From Alligator mississippiensis (taxonomy: Eukaryota > Chordata > Crocodylia > Alligatoridae), in contig NC_081824.1 in assembly GCF_030867095.1 (NCBI RefSeq), forward strand, positions 308,404,956-308,468,955: DNA of 64,000 nt, given 5' to 3'. Below, piece after piece: positions 1-12,000 of this stretch (position 1 is its first letter; each line of letters opens with the position of its first letter). The position numbers and the translations under genes are program-made. Under the pieces are notes generated by a model. It did not search any database. It was not told the origin of the DNA and worked only from the letters and a program-made list of their open reading frames with translations.

Positions 1-605
1 GGCTGAAATGGGGAGCAGTGGAGGTCAAGGGACCTGCTAGCTGAAAGAGAGACAAGGGCTTAACCCGGGGAGGGTACCCAGGGAGTCAGAACAGCAGGAG
101 CTGCATAGGCATGACAGGACATTCATTTCCTCTAGGGCCTGGTCTTGTTACAGGTACTTTTTAGTTTGGGGGATTTTCTTCTTTTTCCCTTTTTCTCTGC
201 CCAGGTGGGAAAGTGTGCAGAAGAAGAGTACCTTGTTTTAGTAGAATTTTTTTTTTCCATTTTTCGTTTTTATATTCATATTTGTATTGGGAATGCTGGA
301 CAGCTGTTAGTTGATACATGGAGTAGAGCTCTGCTGTTTGAGGCAGCTTTCTGAATGCATGTAATCTTTCCAGCAAAATGGGATTTTTTTTTTCTCCAGA
401 AGCTGGCACTCAGTTCTGCTGCATTCAAGATTGATGAAATGATTTACTACTCAGGTTAGCTATTTTGGGTACTTTTAGTGGAGGTTCATAAGGTGATTTA
501 GGGCTACAGAAATGGGAGAAGCTGGATTTTGTTAGTGGAAGTGCAAGGAATGATGGTTTTCATTTAAATTGTTCCCTGGAGTTCAGGTTAATATTTTACT
601 AGAGC
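1..605. other. Unannotated AT-rich sequence
   Basis: I see no gene or recognisable repeat here. Short open frames on both strands around 145-409 overlap homopolymer T and A runs and resemble no protein family I know. A small GC-richer patch at the very start (1-120) could be the edge of a repeat that begins outside the window. Confidence 0.5.
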
Positions 606-820
606 ATGAACAATAGAAATTCAAGACCAAAAGTGAGTCCAACAAACTTTGAACTAAATGCCTATTCAGAACCCATAAAACAGAAATGCATCACCAGCTT
701 CCAATATGAAAACAGCATGCAACTCACATTCATTGTGGTACCTAGGGAGGCGATTCCAGTTTTGAGTCTGGAAACTTGTGAGAAATTGAATCTAGTTAAG
801 TGTGTGCTTATAGTATATTA
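606..820 (+). pseudogene. Ty3/Gypsy-like retropepsin fragment
   Basis: The frame encodes about 70 residues resembling the C-terminal half of a Ty3/Gypsy aspartic protease. It has a 'LNAYS' strand, then 'LTFIVVPREAIPVLSLETC', then 'EKLNLVKCV'. This matches the usual pattern LxAY...G...F.VV....P.LGL..C..L.L...V of vertebrate Gypsy polyproteins. The N-terminal part with the catalytic DT/SG triad is not visible upstream, and no reverse transcriptase follows. Instead the sequence runs into a ZC3H12-like pseudogene within a few codons. It is therefore an isolated relic. The family match comes from remembered patterns, not an alignment. A domesticated host gene derived from Gypsy is a less likely alternative, because the frame is short and has no partner exons nearby. 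Confidence 0.5.
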
Positions 821-822
821 AG

Positions 823-1240
823 ACACAACATTCATACCTCCTGATGATCCTCATGGCTGCCATGGCCCAAATCCGGACTTTTTTTTAGAAAGAAACCAAC
901 TGTTCCAGAACAGAAGAAGCAACCATGTCCTTATGGGAATACATGTACATATAGACAAAAATGTACATATGATAGTATTAGTAAATGCAGAAAGAGAAAA
1001 TCGGCCTCAGTGATTTATAGCTAATTAACTTTGCGCTATATGCAGAAGCAGAGCTACCAAAAGTGCAAGTGAACTGGATCCCAGTATAAGGAATCAAGTC
1101 TATCAAGACTTGAAGGAAAAGCTTCCCTCCAAAAACAAACCAGAAATTGGATCTGACACTTCCTTGGTCTGAGCAGAAAGTAAATCCTCTTCACAGACTT
1201 GCTAAAAGAGCTGCAAAAAAGCAGGGATAAGAAAAAGTAA
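823..1240 (+). pseudogene. ZC3H12C: ZC3H12C-like (Regnase family) processed pseudogene
   Basis: Translation in shifting frames gives '[11 protein letters not shown]', then '[17 protein letters not shown]', then after a gap 'DPSIRNQVYQDLKEKLP'. These occur in the same order as the end of the NYN ribonuclease domain, the CCCH zinc finger and the following region of ZC3H12C; the last motif points to ZC3H12C rather than ZC3H12A. The functional family degrades mRNAs in the cytoplasm. This copy is dead. There is a frameshift in the T-run near 880-886, the zinc finger (C at about 925, 943 and 961) has Ser where the final His should be, and stops fall near 1012-1036 and 1174. About 35 residues expected between the finger and the DPSIR motif are missing. 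Segments normally on separate exons appear joined without introns, so a retrocopy is likely. No poly(A) tail is obvious. The paralogue assignment is from memory. Confidence 0.62.
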
Positions 1241-1802
1241 GTGGTAAAGACTCATTCAAGAGTGAAGTGCTAGTAATATCTCCTGGAGATGGGTGTTAAT
1301 TGACTTTTGTATTGATTTTTTGGGGGGGGCTTATTGTTAAGAGGGAAGATGTGATGACAGAAGTTTTAGTTTGGAAATGCTCCCTTAGAGTACAGAAGCT
1401 GGGAACTGAGAGATGGTCTGTCAGTTAAGTTAGTCAGGCCCTCATTACATGTTACAGGTTTGTCACACAGTTAACTGGTTAATTGGGCAATTACCTTAAG
1501 ACCAGCTACATGTGCAAAGTAGCTATCACGTGATAAAAAGCTCCAACCAGGTATAAAGTTGGATCTTGACAAGGTATATTAAACTGACCAGGCTCCCAGT
1601 CCCAGCTGCACCTCACATGCAGGTGGGACCGAGAGCCCCCTCACCTGACATAAAGTGCAGCCAGGACCAGGAACCCCATCAGGTGTGGGACTTCTGGTCA
1701 AAGGGGGTACAGCAAAGGGACAACCCCTTTTGGTGAGAGCCTGCTTCTTGCCAGCTCAGGAGAATCCCAGGATCAGGCTCCACCTACACTTGCAATAAGG
1801 CG
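1241..1802. other. Non-coding stretch, partly GC-rich
   Basis: Positions 1241-1560 are ordinary AT-rich sequence. From about 1580 to 1800 it becomes GC-richer, with repeated CAGGTG/CACCTG-like words, and leads into the palindrome at 1803-1902. This suggests one unclassified repeat of roughly 400 bp. I could not find its termini. Confidence 0.4.
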
Positions 1803-1902
1803 CAATTGGATCTAATATGCCATCCCACAATCGCACCTCCTGCCACGCACATGTGGCATGGCAGGAGGTGCGATTGTATGGATCACACATTAGATCCAAT
1901 TC
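1803..1902. repeat. Near-perfect 100-bp palindrome
   Basis: The two halves are inverted copies meeting at about 1851/1852. The outer 13 bp (AATTGGATCTAAT and its complement) match exactly. So do about 20 inner bp around 'CAATCGCACCTCCTGCCA'. The segment between them differs at several bases and by a small indel. It looks like the core of a MITE or foldback element rather than a regulatory site. Confidence 0.75.
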
Positions 1903-4900
1903 CAGCTTTACCTGCACATATAGAGGGTTCCTTGGAGGGAGACAAAGGATCTGCAGAGGCTTGCCTACTGCTCCACAAACAAAACCTTGTTTTTAGTTCT
2001 TCTCATTCCTGTATGACTGTTTGTACATTGCAGCTGGTGATAACTACACAGCCCATGGACTAGTGCCCCCTTCCTGTTGAAGATGGACCACAAGCAGCTA
2101 GGAGAGAGAGAATCCTGGGGTCAGAGGGCACAGCAAATAAGAAGAGCCTGACAGCAGACCAATAACATGGACACTGCTCTCAGAGGATGGTATTCCTGAT
2201 GGCTGAAAAAAAATTGTACAGTTGTTATTAGTTGTGTGTGAAGTTGTCATGAGTGGATAGGGCTCGTTTTTGCATGGTCCTGGTTTTCGAATCCCAGCAG
2301 AGATGGCAGTCATACACTTACAAACAGCACATGATGTGGGCCTCAGTGTGAACTAGAGTGAGTAATAGAGAAGTAATGAAAGACATGGAGATTGTGACCT
2401 TCACTGCTTCCCACTCCTTTGTCTCTCTTGATTCCTGTCAAAACTTTGGGATTACTTATTTAAAACTCCCCATAATATGACAAAAAAACCCAATATGATA
2501 TAGTGTAGTTTGTATTGGAAGTGCTGCAATTATTGTATTATAGGTTTGCAGATAAGGAAAACTTTGTTGAGGGCACTTCCATATCGAACACTTTCTACTC
2601 GACTGAAAATTATGGCAGGTAACTTGGTTTTAGTTAAATTGCATCTTTCACAAATAGAATGTGGATCTTATTTAAACAGAATGATATAAGAAGAAAGCAA
2701 AACTTGTCAGTGAGCTGTTTATTTGACAGCCTTGTGGCAGTTCATTTCATTTGGCTGTTTTCAGAAGTCTTTCCCAGTAATCACCAACCTACTGGTAGGG
2801 AAAAACTAATTTGAAGTTTCTTTCTGAAAAGAATGATGGGGGAGTACAAAAATAGTCACATGAAATACGGGAATTAGGTTTCTTATTAATTAAGAGATGT
2901 ACAGCAGAGCACTTAAAGGAAACAAGTTATTAGACTGCAAATATACTGTGTTTCAGCTGACGTTGTTTAGTGTGTCAGTGCCCATTTGTTGGCAAAGTTA
3001 ATTAAACTACAGATTTAATTTAATATAGCCTAGAATCAGAACTATTTATGATGCCTCTTAGAGTTTACCAAGATCTTAGTCTCCGTCACTGTTACATGAT
3101 TCACAACTGCAGAAATATATGTGGTAGTTATCTGCCTATGTGTAATTTGTCCTGTTTTATGTCATCTTGGGTGTCTTTATGTTGATTTTGCTGTGATTAT
3201 TTTGGTATTAGATTGGATTACAGAGGTTTTATATCAGTTACTAGCCTTTTGGGGTATTTTCACTTAATAGTGCTGTAAGTCTGCTGTGTTTGAGCTTTTA
3301 TTTTTTATTTTTTAATACCACAAATCATAACTGAAATTCTTCATGCCTGCGTCATAATGCCTGGTGATTATTTTGTGTAGTCAAACTGTTGACAGATCCA
3401 ACTGTGCTTCCCAGAGCACAACCTAGGGATCCTTTGCAAGAGGAGGATGGATGAATTCTCTTCAGCCCTAACTGTTAGTAGTAGATCAGGCTGGCTGCTT
3501 ATCAGTAGAGATCGCTGTCACTCATGCTCTTCATCTGCTGTCTTGTATCTTATATCACAAATTCTATGCATTAAGGGCTGTATTTTTATACTGTGTTTGT
3601 ACCATACCTAGCATAATGGGGGCCTGGTTACCTAGTCTCTATAATATTAAAAAATATTTTTTTCCATTGTCCATCCCCAGTCGAAGGAGTAGCTAATGAG
3701 TCCATTCCTATAATTCTTCTGTAGCCAGACCTTCCTTCCACACAGAAAAGCAAATAATGACCCTGAACAAAGCTGAATTTTTATAGTGTACATGGTAAAC
3801 TCCCTCGGAATAGGGCTTGCAAGTCATGCCTTCACCCCATACAATGAAATAACACCAGTTGAATTGTAGAATAAGGTTCTGTAGGCTTGTGGAGTGTATA
3901 TGCATGTGGTAGGAGTTTCTCCAGGCCTGTAGAGTATATATGTCTGGGTAGAGGTAGAACAGGGTGTGCCTCCTAATTCTAACCTTTGGTTGATTTCCCT
4001 AGCCTCTTCTCTCTGTCACTGCATATTTTGGATTTTCATAAACAATCTTCAATGTTCCCCTCTCAGACCTGGATATCCATCTTACGTAAAAAATCAAAGC
4101 ATGTGGGCTTGCCTTTTCTACTTTCTACTTGAAAAAACCTAAAATCAGGGCCACTGCTGAGCCGCATTTGAGTCAGTCAGAGTCTGAGATGTGATTCAGA
4201 TGTCTGTCAGATGTTGAAAGACCTCCTCCCTACAGCTGAGCCTCCTTTTTGTCTATTTCAAAAGAAACCTAACACATGGTTATGGATACTAACCATTGTG
4301 CTGTTCTATGTTATAGTAGCATCATACAATACAGCATTGTAGAGTAAATCAAAATTTACCCTGATTCAACATTACTGAACAGAACATTTAACAATTAATG
4401 ATGTTCAAGCAGCTCAGGGCTCTTGTCTATGGCATGTAGGATAGTCTGGAACAACCCAAATTATTTTAAGTCGTTGATACCTCAGAGATCAGCGCTCCCT
4501 TCCTGTAGGATTCTGTAACAACTGAGATAGGTTGACTGCATTAGCCAAACAGCTTACTAAACCGACTTATAGGAGAAGGTGGTCTGCTCTGAAACTTTCC
4601 ACTGAGATCCCAAATTGGTTGGTCTCCAGGTCACCCTGGTAATCTAATCTGTTTTTCCAAGGCCTTTTCAAAGAAAGTAAATTGAGCAAGTTGAATTGGC
4701 TGGTACAAAAATCCCAGACTGAGTGGGACTGAGAAGAGTTTCATGTTTTAGATACCCAGAGGTAACCAAACATGTGTTAACTTAAGGAAAATGCATCTTT
4801 CCTGGATCAACTAAGCACTTAAATCAAAGATTGTTTGGAAAAACAACATTTTGAAAAAAAAAATTTCTTAGAAGGGCCCCCTAGCAATTAGTAGATCTTT

Positions 4901-4993
4901 TTAAATTTGGTAATAAAAGAAAACTGTATACTCTGAATCAAAGGAACAGGGCTCTCCTCTGCTTGCTGTCTACAGCCAAAGAGGACTCTTATA
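1903..4993. other. Unannotated intergenic sequence
   Basis: AT-rich sequence without a supported gene. Open frames here are under 90 codons, mutually overlapping on both strands, and unlike known domains. There are short A/T runs (for example near 3300-3320 and 3650-3660) but no tandem array or clear transposon end. A diverged repeat could be hidden here. Confidence 0.45.
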
Positions 4994-6690
4994 TTTCATA
5001 GATTTCTTAGACATTTGGACTGGAAGGGACCTCAGAAGATCATCAGGTCCAACCCCCTGAACAGTGGCAAGAAGTCAGCTGGGGTCAGATCACCACAGCA
5101 AAATAAGCATCCAAGTGTTTCTTAAAGATATCCAGAGTAGGTGTTTGCACCACTTCTAGGGGGGAGTCTATCCCAGATTCTGGAGACTCAGATGGTAATG
5201 TTTTTCCTTATGTCCAGTCTAAAATGGTCTTCCAGCATTTTATGATCATTAGACTTTGTCTTCCCTGGGGGTGCCTTGATGAACAGATGTTCTCCTAGTT
5301 CCTGATGCACACCCCTTTTATACTTATAGGCTTCCACCAAGTCACCCATGAGCCTTCACTTCTCCAGGCTGAAGAGTCCCATATGTCTCAGTCTCTCCAC
5401 ATAAGGCCTGTTCTCTTGACCTCTAATCATGTGTGTGGCTCTTCTCTGGACTCTCAAACTTCTCCACATCCTTTCCAAAGTGCGGAGCCCAGAATTGGAA
5501 GCAGTACTCCAGCTATGGTCTCACCAAGGCTGACTGAAGTGGGAGGATGACTTCTTGGGTCTTGCTTGAGATGCATCAGTAGGTGCAAGCTAGAGTTTTA
5601 TTTGCTTTGCTGGCTGCAGCATCATGTTGGTGGCTCATGCTCATCTTGTAGTCAGTCATGACCCCCAAGTCACTTTCAGTCATGGAGCTAGTGAGTGTAG
5701 CACTGCTGAGCCTCTAAGTATGATGTGTGTTTTCTTTCCCCGAGGTGGAGCACTTTGCATTTCTCTGTGTTGAATGTCAACAGGCTTTGATCTGCCTACG
5801 CCTGTCCAGGTCAGCCTGAATTGCCAGGCTATCCCCTAGCATGACTGCACTTCTCCATAATTTGGTGTCATCTGTGAACTTAGCCAGTCTGCTTCTAACA
5901 CCCGAATCCAGATAATTTATGAATATATTAAATATTATTGGTCTAAGTACTGAGTCCTGGGGGATGCCACTGATCACCATGCACCATGTTGACTCGGTTC
6001 CATTGACTATCACTCTCTGGGTCTGATGACGAAGCTAGTTCTTCAGCTCTCAGACTGTAAGGTTGTTGAGGCCCCAGTTTCCAAATTTTACCATGAGGAC
6101 ATCATGGGAGACCAAGTCAAAGGCTTTTTTGATATCTAAATCTAAATATGTGACATCAACCTCTTCTCCTTTGTCCTGTGTCACCTGGTCATAGAAGAAA
6201 ATGAGGTTTGTCAGGCAAGATGTACCCACAATGAAACCATGGTGGCTATCTCTCAGAATGCTGCATTCTATTAGCCTGCTGCTGATGGTTTCTTTGATGA
6301 TTTTTCCCAAGATCTTTTCAGGGATTGAGGTCAAACTGATTGGCTTGTAGTTCCCTGGATCTTCCTTCCTTCCTTCCTTGAAGATAGGCACCACATTGGC
6401 CCTCTTCCAATCTTCAGAAACCTCTCCTGAGCACCATGAGTTCTCAAATATCCTTGCCATTGGTCATGCTCTGATGTCTGATGGGTGCATTCCATCTAAG
6501 CCAGCTAATGAAGCTGCTGACTATTTGGACTGGGCCTCCTCAGCAGTTCATCACTCACTTCAACACCTATTTCATCAGTCCCAATGTGCAGTTGTCCAGC
6601 TCTTGTCGCCTAGCTGAGTATTTCTCAGTTCAGCTACTGTCTCAGCCAGACATTTGGAAAGTTGGGCACCTACATTTGGGATGAAACTGG
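4994..6690 (-). mobile_element. Degraded CR1 LINE, ORF2 and 3' end
   Basis: A 5'-truncated CR1 on the minus strand. Its 3' end is at 4994, with the typical 'tggaagggacctcagaagatc' type of terminal sequence. The reverse-transcriptase region is readable in pieces. About 6050-6460 contains 'DWKRANVVPIFKEGRK' and 'YKPISLTSIPEKIL'. About 5777-6013 contains 'FNIFINYLDSGV' and the catalytic motif as 'FTDDTKL', with the two Asp retained. Between and beyond these blocks the frame is broken, and 5000-5770 holds the decayed C-terminal third. The 5' truncation lies near 6690, within the region before the RT palm. Divergence from the younger CR1s at 57-61 kb is high, so this is an older insertion. Confidence 0.88.
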
Positions 6691-7330
6691 CATAGGCCTG
6701 TGTGACAGAGTACCATTAGCCATACAACCAAAACAGTCTAAATAGTGTTGCCAGCAGCTTCATGCACACAGTGAACAGGAAAAATGACAGTACAAATCCC
6801 ACACAAGACAGCTGTCAGTGCAGTTGAACAATTGCTCAACACCTCTCTAAATTCTTGGAGAGTAAAAAGATTTTCCATATTCACAAAGTACTGTAAGACT
6901 TGGATGTGTGATTGTGACAGATGTGAGACCTTGTAAGCATGGAGACTTCAAAGGCTCATATACTCAAAAGTGATAGATGATATAGTTATATGGACTATTA
7001 AACAAACAAATAATTTTTGATATTGATGATATAGGTACTATATTTACATAATGTACCCAGTGTGCCTAAGTTCACTGTTGGGTAATTAATGGAAATCACC
7101 AAGCATGGAAACAAGTCTGGAGATGGCCTTTTGTCACAGGGGAACCTGTATATACTAATTTGGCTTAGTTAAAGAGACTGGACAAACAATAAAAATAAAG
7201 GGTTTAAAGAGAGATCTCCAATCTGAAGTCAAGGCTATGTACAGGGAAAGACAAAAAGCTGATGAACTGGTGTCAGTACTAAACAGCTTGTTGTGTGAAT
7301 AATAAGTAGTTCCTAGTAAGTTAGAATGTG
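6691..7330. other. Unannotated AT-rich sequence
   Basis: No gene, tandem array or transposon terminus recognised. It separates the old CR1 from a C-rich block. Confidence 0.45.
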
Positions 7331-7344
7331 TGTAACATGCTTAT

Positions 7345-7735
7345 TGTTTTAAGCACCCCAGGCCCTACTGCTGCTCAGTCCCCAATCTGTGCAGCTTCCT
7401 GATTCCCCTGCCCTATCAGTGGTATGTACTGCTGCCCGGTCCCCCAAACACTGCTGTTCCCCACCCCTCACCCTGTCTGAGATCCACACTGATGCCCATC
7501 TCTCTCCCGATTCCCAACTCATGCTGCTGTAGGATCCCCTGACTGATCCACACTCATGCTTCTCCCTGAACCCCAACCCAATCCCAGTGAGTGTTGCTGC
7601 CCCATCCCCTGCCCAATCCCAGACCCTAGCTACTGACCCCTGACCTACACTCACCACCTTGCTGCTGACTCCTCCAGCAGCAGTGGCAACAGCAGCTGTC
7701 ACTCCAGCCCCAGCCCCAGGCTCAGGTCAGGGCTT
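7345..7735. repeat. C-rich degenerate minisatellite-like block
   Basis: A strand-asymmetric, C-rich tract in which words such as 'cccaatccc', 'ctgctgccc' and 'gatccacact' recur at irregular spacing. It resembles a decayed tandem repeat. The 117-codon minus-strand frame (7349-7702) is an effect of this composition and matches no family. Confidence 0.5.
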
Positions 7736-8849
7736 GTCTTTCTTTATGATGAAATGAAGGGTAAAAAGCTTGGTTTGGATTTGAGTAAATACAGTGAGAT
7801 CAAACCTGCAAGGGATGATTACAGTGAACTGCAAGGGGAAAGTAGCCTTTTCAAACCCTGGTTTTAAGGGAGAGAGATATGGGTCCCATTTGAGAAAAGT
7901 GGCAGGTGAAGACCCAAAAACAGAATAAGGTGCCCTGAGGTAGACTATGAAAGGAGTCAAAAGTGTGGTTAACTCCTAAATCACAACAATATTGATAAGA
8001 TTCTATATCCAACATTATGTACATTATTTTTTCCTAAATCTACAATGTGCTGCTTTTTATCTATTTTTTTTTGGTGACAGTGTAGAAGCAAGAGCTCTCT
8101 ATATTTTAAACTGAGAAGCATCCGTATTGTCTTGGCTTTCTGGTTTCTATCATGTTCAACAGGAGTATTTTTATGTATTGGAGATCTGTTAAGCTCCTAG
8201 GTGTTCTAAACTTGTAGAAGTTGAAGCACCTTTGAATTGGTGCAATTTTTAATGAAATTTACAATACATACTTTTGCATAGCTAGAGTCAGAAGCTTATT
8301 TGTAAAGACCAATAATAATGTGTTTTGGGTTATTGAAGTATGTAGAATGAACTCCTGTAATCATAATGACATAGTACATTTCTAAATTGCTATTAGGGAG
8401 TAATGCTTGGCAAGGCAAAGATACAAGCATTTTCCTGTAATCGGTATACTGTCCTGTAAATCTGTCGTCATTGTTCTGTGATCAATGAAGAATCAACCAG
8501 CTCAGATACACCTACAGCCCTGATTCTGGTTTTATGTTTTTTGGTACCAGTAAGTTGAAAAAAAAGTAACTATATATGAAGCATTGTTATTTGTACTGAA
8601 TCAATAATTCATAGAAATGTTATTTTTAGCTAAGTCATTGCTCAGAAAAGGCTAAAAAGACAATCTGGCTCTGGGGGAAGCCGGATGTGAGATTTGAGGG
8701 CGTTTTAGAAACTGATAAAAGACTGTGTTACTTTTTTTTTTGGCCACAATGCCATTAATTAGTATAATATGATACACAGGAGTTGTGTAGTGCTGCTCTA
8801 TAAATAGATCCAATTTCTGTCAGCACTCTCACTCAAACGAATGCTACGC
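7736..8849. other. Unannotated AT-rich sequence
   Basis: No supported gene or repeat. A poly-T run lies near 8731-8740. Confidence 0.45.
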
Positions 8850-9900
8850 ACTGAGTACATCTAGATGCAATAATTTATCACACAGTAGCATAGTTTACTA
8901 TGCAGTCGGTGTGTGTTTCTACATATGCACACACTTACCGTTCAGTAAACTTCGCTGATCGTAAGTAAATTCGCTACCTGCAAATGCAAGTTGCAAATTT
9001 ACTTGTGAGTACTTACTGCGCAGTAGCACTTGCATAGACTCCTGACTGGGAGCAAATCTGCTCTCGGTCAGCCAGCCACCAGGGGGTTGCCTGCTGCTGG
9101 GACAGGCTCTGCCACTGGAGCCTGGGTGTCCTAGCAGCAGGGAGCTCCAAGCCCCCCACTCTGAGATTGTGAGCTGGGAGTAAGGGCTGGGAGATCTTTA
9201 TCTCCCAGCTCCTGCTTCACCACTACGATCGAGGTGTGGGGGGCTGGGAGATCCTTTTCTCCCAGTTTGATCCCTGTGATTGCAGAGCTGGCACTGGGAG
9301 CTCCCTGCTGGTGGGAGCAGGAGAGCTTATTCCCTACCCAGCTCCATGATCCTAATGATGGAGCTGAGTGGGGAGCAAGCTTCCTAGCCTATTCCCCACC
9401 CAGCTTCACAATCATGGAACTGAACAAGGAACAAGCTCTTCAGCTCCCACCCCACAATCACAGAGCAGCGGCTGAGAGCTTTTCTGGTCAGCACCAGGTC
9501 TCAGCCCTGTGCCCTGATTGGGCGATCAAGGCACAGGGCTTGGAAAGAGCTTCAGGGGTGTTGTAGATCCCAGCCCCTTGCCCTGATCTGCCACTAGCTG
9601 CTCCACTGGCAGACTGGGACTCGCCCCTCCCCTGTAGGTTTTTCCAAGTCTCCTGCCCTTGATTGGGGAGCTCCCTCCCACTGGGGCAGGGGGACGTTGT
9701 CCCCAGCACAGCAGCAGGCAGCCCCCCGGGGGCAGGGAGCAGTGTCCAAGCCCCAGCCAGGAGACAGCTGTCACTTGGCCTGGTGCTCTCTGTCAGCCCC
9801 TGGGCTAGGACCCAGGGGGAGCTCAGAGCTCTCCCTTATGGTGGCAGGAGCCCATTGCATGGCTCCAGGAACCACTTTTCACAGATGAGCTCATGAACTG
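8850..9900. mobile_element. Palindromic DNA element, partial, with GC-rich core
   Basis: The first 200 bp are rich in 'cTACTGcgCAGTAg'-like inverted words and reach 'gactgggagcaaatctgctc' near 9041. The same order of motifs occurs in the element at 20308-21386, so this is a relative. The remaining 850 bp are GC-rich, with repeated 'ctgggagat' and 'cccacccagctc' words and overlapping open frames on both strands (for example 9234-9566 and 9488-9774) that I consider non-coding. I found no matching right terminus, so the copy is probably truncated or rearranged. Confidence 0.5.
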
Positions 9901-10364
9901 CACTTCATCAACCTCCTAGGTACAGAAACTCATGGACTCAGTATAGACATTGGAATTCTAACACACTACAACCTGCCGGACATCTGACTCCCCGGGTAAC
10001 TCTGCATTTTTACCTGCGCTGCTACATCCTCCTTCCTCTCCCCCCTCTCCTGCTTGTCCCTCACCCCTTGATGCCTCTATTTCTTTTTTCAGTGACTGGC
10101 TTTTTTGCCTGCATTGCATGCCAGCCTTTGGCTTCTTTACTATTCCTTCCATCCAGGAAAAGTACACATACCAACTTCAGGTGCTTCCTCAGCCTGACAA
10201 AGGGTTTTTCAACCCAAAAGCTGGCATCTCAGGCAGTTGTGAGGCTCCAGGTGAGCTCAGCGTAACTCCACTGCAACCAGCAAGCCTCAGGCCTGTTAAA
10301 GACATGACGAGTCTGGGCTTTCCCCAGCCAGGACTGTGTACATGTGTGCGTTAGCTGGAGGTGA
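9901..10364. other. Unannotated sequence between two repeats
   Basis: Moderate GC. Short frames on both strands overlap. I recognise no repeat or gene. Confidence 0.4.
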
Positions 10365-10530
10365 TAGCACCTCCTACCCGCCTTTCACCAGGGGTGTCCG
10401 GGTCCTGGCATTTCCTGGGGCTGCCTCATTGCTAGCAGTCCCACCAGGCCCCCCAACCCTGGCAGAGTGCAGTTTTAGTGGTCATACCCAGGACCTGCGG
10501 CCTTCTCCTTCCCCATAGCCCCAGCACATA
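10365..10530. mobile_element. LTR fragment related to the LTR at 23570-24565
   Basis: By eye this piece aligns with about 24210-24375. Both contain 'cccgcctt.caccggggtg', then 'cctggcatttcctggggctcc', then a CAGGGTGCAGTTT-like block and 'catgcccaggacc'. It therefore appears to be an isolated internal fragment of the same LTR family, lying next to the 3' side of the hAT transposase remnant. Confidence 0.6.
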
Positions 10531-10639
10531 CTTCCAAGTTTGTCCTAGCACAGAAGCTCAGCAGGGAAATGTTCTTTCCATGCTGGCTGGTTTTAAAAAA
10601 CAAAAAAAGGAAATGGGTGTGGGCAGAGTCAGGAGGGTG

Positions 10640-12000
10640 GCACTCCATCTGCACCGGGAGCTTGGGGAATCCCAGCAGCAGGAGGTTTACCTTGAGGAAC
10701 ACGAGCTGCTCCACCAAACCAGGATCCAAGCAGGTGCAGTGAGGTGTCACAGCATCCCCAGCAATGCTGAACACCCTTTCGCTCACAACACTGACTGGTA
10801 GACAGGTGTTTGCAAGCAACCATGGCCTGTTCCAGCCACATCTGGCTGCAGTTTGCCCAGTAGGCCAAGGGGTCGCACAGCAGTGGCTCCACGTCCTTGG
10901 CAAGATAGGCAGCCACCAAGGCCTGAGTGCTACCTGCCTGATGGTGGGTTCTGGTGCCTCTGGACCCTACCATGGAAGCCATGCCCTTATCCCACATTGG
11001 CAGCACTTGTAGTGGAGTAGGAGACAGGATAGTGGATGGCATGCTATCATGGGAAAGTGGATCCCCCTCTTCCATGTCCCCCCACCTCCACTATTCTGCC
11101 TCCCTGAGTCTCTTCACCAGCACCTCTGTCCACTAATTCGGACTTTGGCTGCTGCATATGCTGCCCTTCACCCTCGGTTCACATATAGCGGCCAGCACAT
11201 GGACCGTACTGGATCACAAGGGATCAAGCCATTTCCTGATGCGTCCTTCAGCTGTTTCACCAGTGCCTGCATATCTGGTGACAGTGGCTTACCCCAGCCA
11301 GGAATATTGATCCCCTGGAAGCTCTCCATTTAGCTCTGAAGTTCCCTTACTAGAGGGATCACCTGCCTAAGGAGGGCATCACCAGAACTGAGTATTTCAG
11401 TGACCTCGAGGAAGGTCTTGAGGACCAACAAGATCTGGCAGATGGTAAATCACTCAGCTCTGTTAAAAAGACCACTGATTCCAATTTCCCTGACCAAGGT
11501 CATCTCATGGATGGACTTCTGTTGCTCCACCAGACTCTTGAGCATCAGGTACCTGGAGTTCCACTGAGTCTCCACATCCTGCATGGTTTTGTGCTGCGGG
11601 ATGTTAAGCTCTGCTTATTTGTCCCACAACATCTTGCCCCGCTTGTTGCTCTGGTAGAAGTAGCCTGCCACCTTCCTGCATTTGAAAATGAGCTTGCTCT
11701 GGTGGTGCTGGCACCGTCACCGGCAGCCCTGTCCCCCTCCAAGGCATCCCTAATAATAAGGTGGAACTTGTGTACCACACAGCAGATGCCAACAAAGTTG
11801 GCATCATGGACCACCTTGACCATATTGGCCCCATTGTCAGTGACCATGAACCCACAGATGAGCTCACCCTGCCCAATGAACCACCCCTGTACCAAGTGGT
11901 TCATGGCCTCCATGATCTCTGTTGCCATGCAAGACTCATCCATCACCTCGGCTTGAAGGAGAGCCCACTGATAGCCTGACTGGTTGCACCAGCATGGGAA
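10640..12000 (-). pseudogene. hAT transposase pseudogene (ZBED-like)
   Basis: Reading down the minus strand, recognisable hAT transposase blocks appear in order but in different frames. About 11946-11760 encodes 'MVTDNGANMVKVV' and 'VVHKFHLIIRDAL', the catalytic-core Asp block and the following CxxH-type block. About 11680-11510 encodes 'TQWNSRYLMLKSLVEQQK', the conserved T.WNS.Y.M block. About 11450-11200 continues the core. About 10783-10684 encodes 'SERVFSIAGD' and 'LDPGLVEQLVFLKVNL', the C-terminal hATC dimerisation domain. Intact proteins of this type excise and insert their element in the nucleus, leaving 8-bp target duplications. At least three in-frame stops and several frameshifts make this copy inactive. 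No N-terminal BED zinc finger is readable upstream of 12000. A domesticated ZBED gene is unlikely given the damage. Confidence 0.86.

Noticed and set aside
11507..11956. 149-codon plus-strand frame opposite the hAT transposase
   Set aside because: It is the antisense shadow of the transposase; conserved hAT motifs are on the minus strand.
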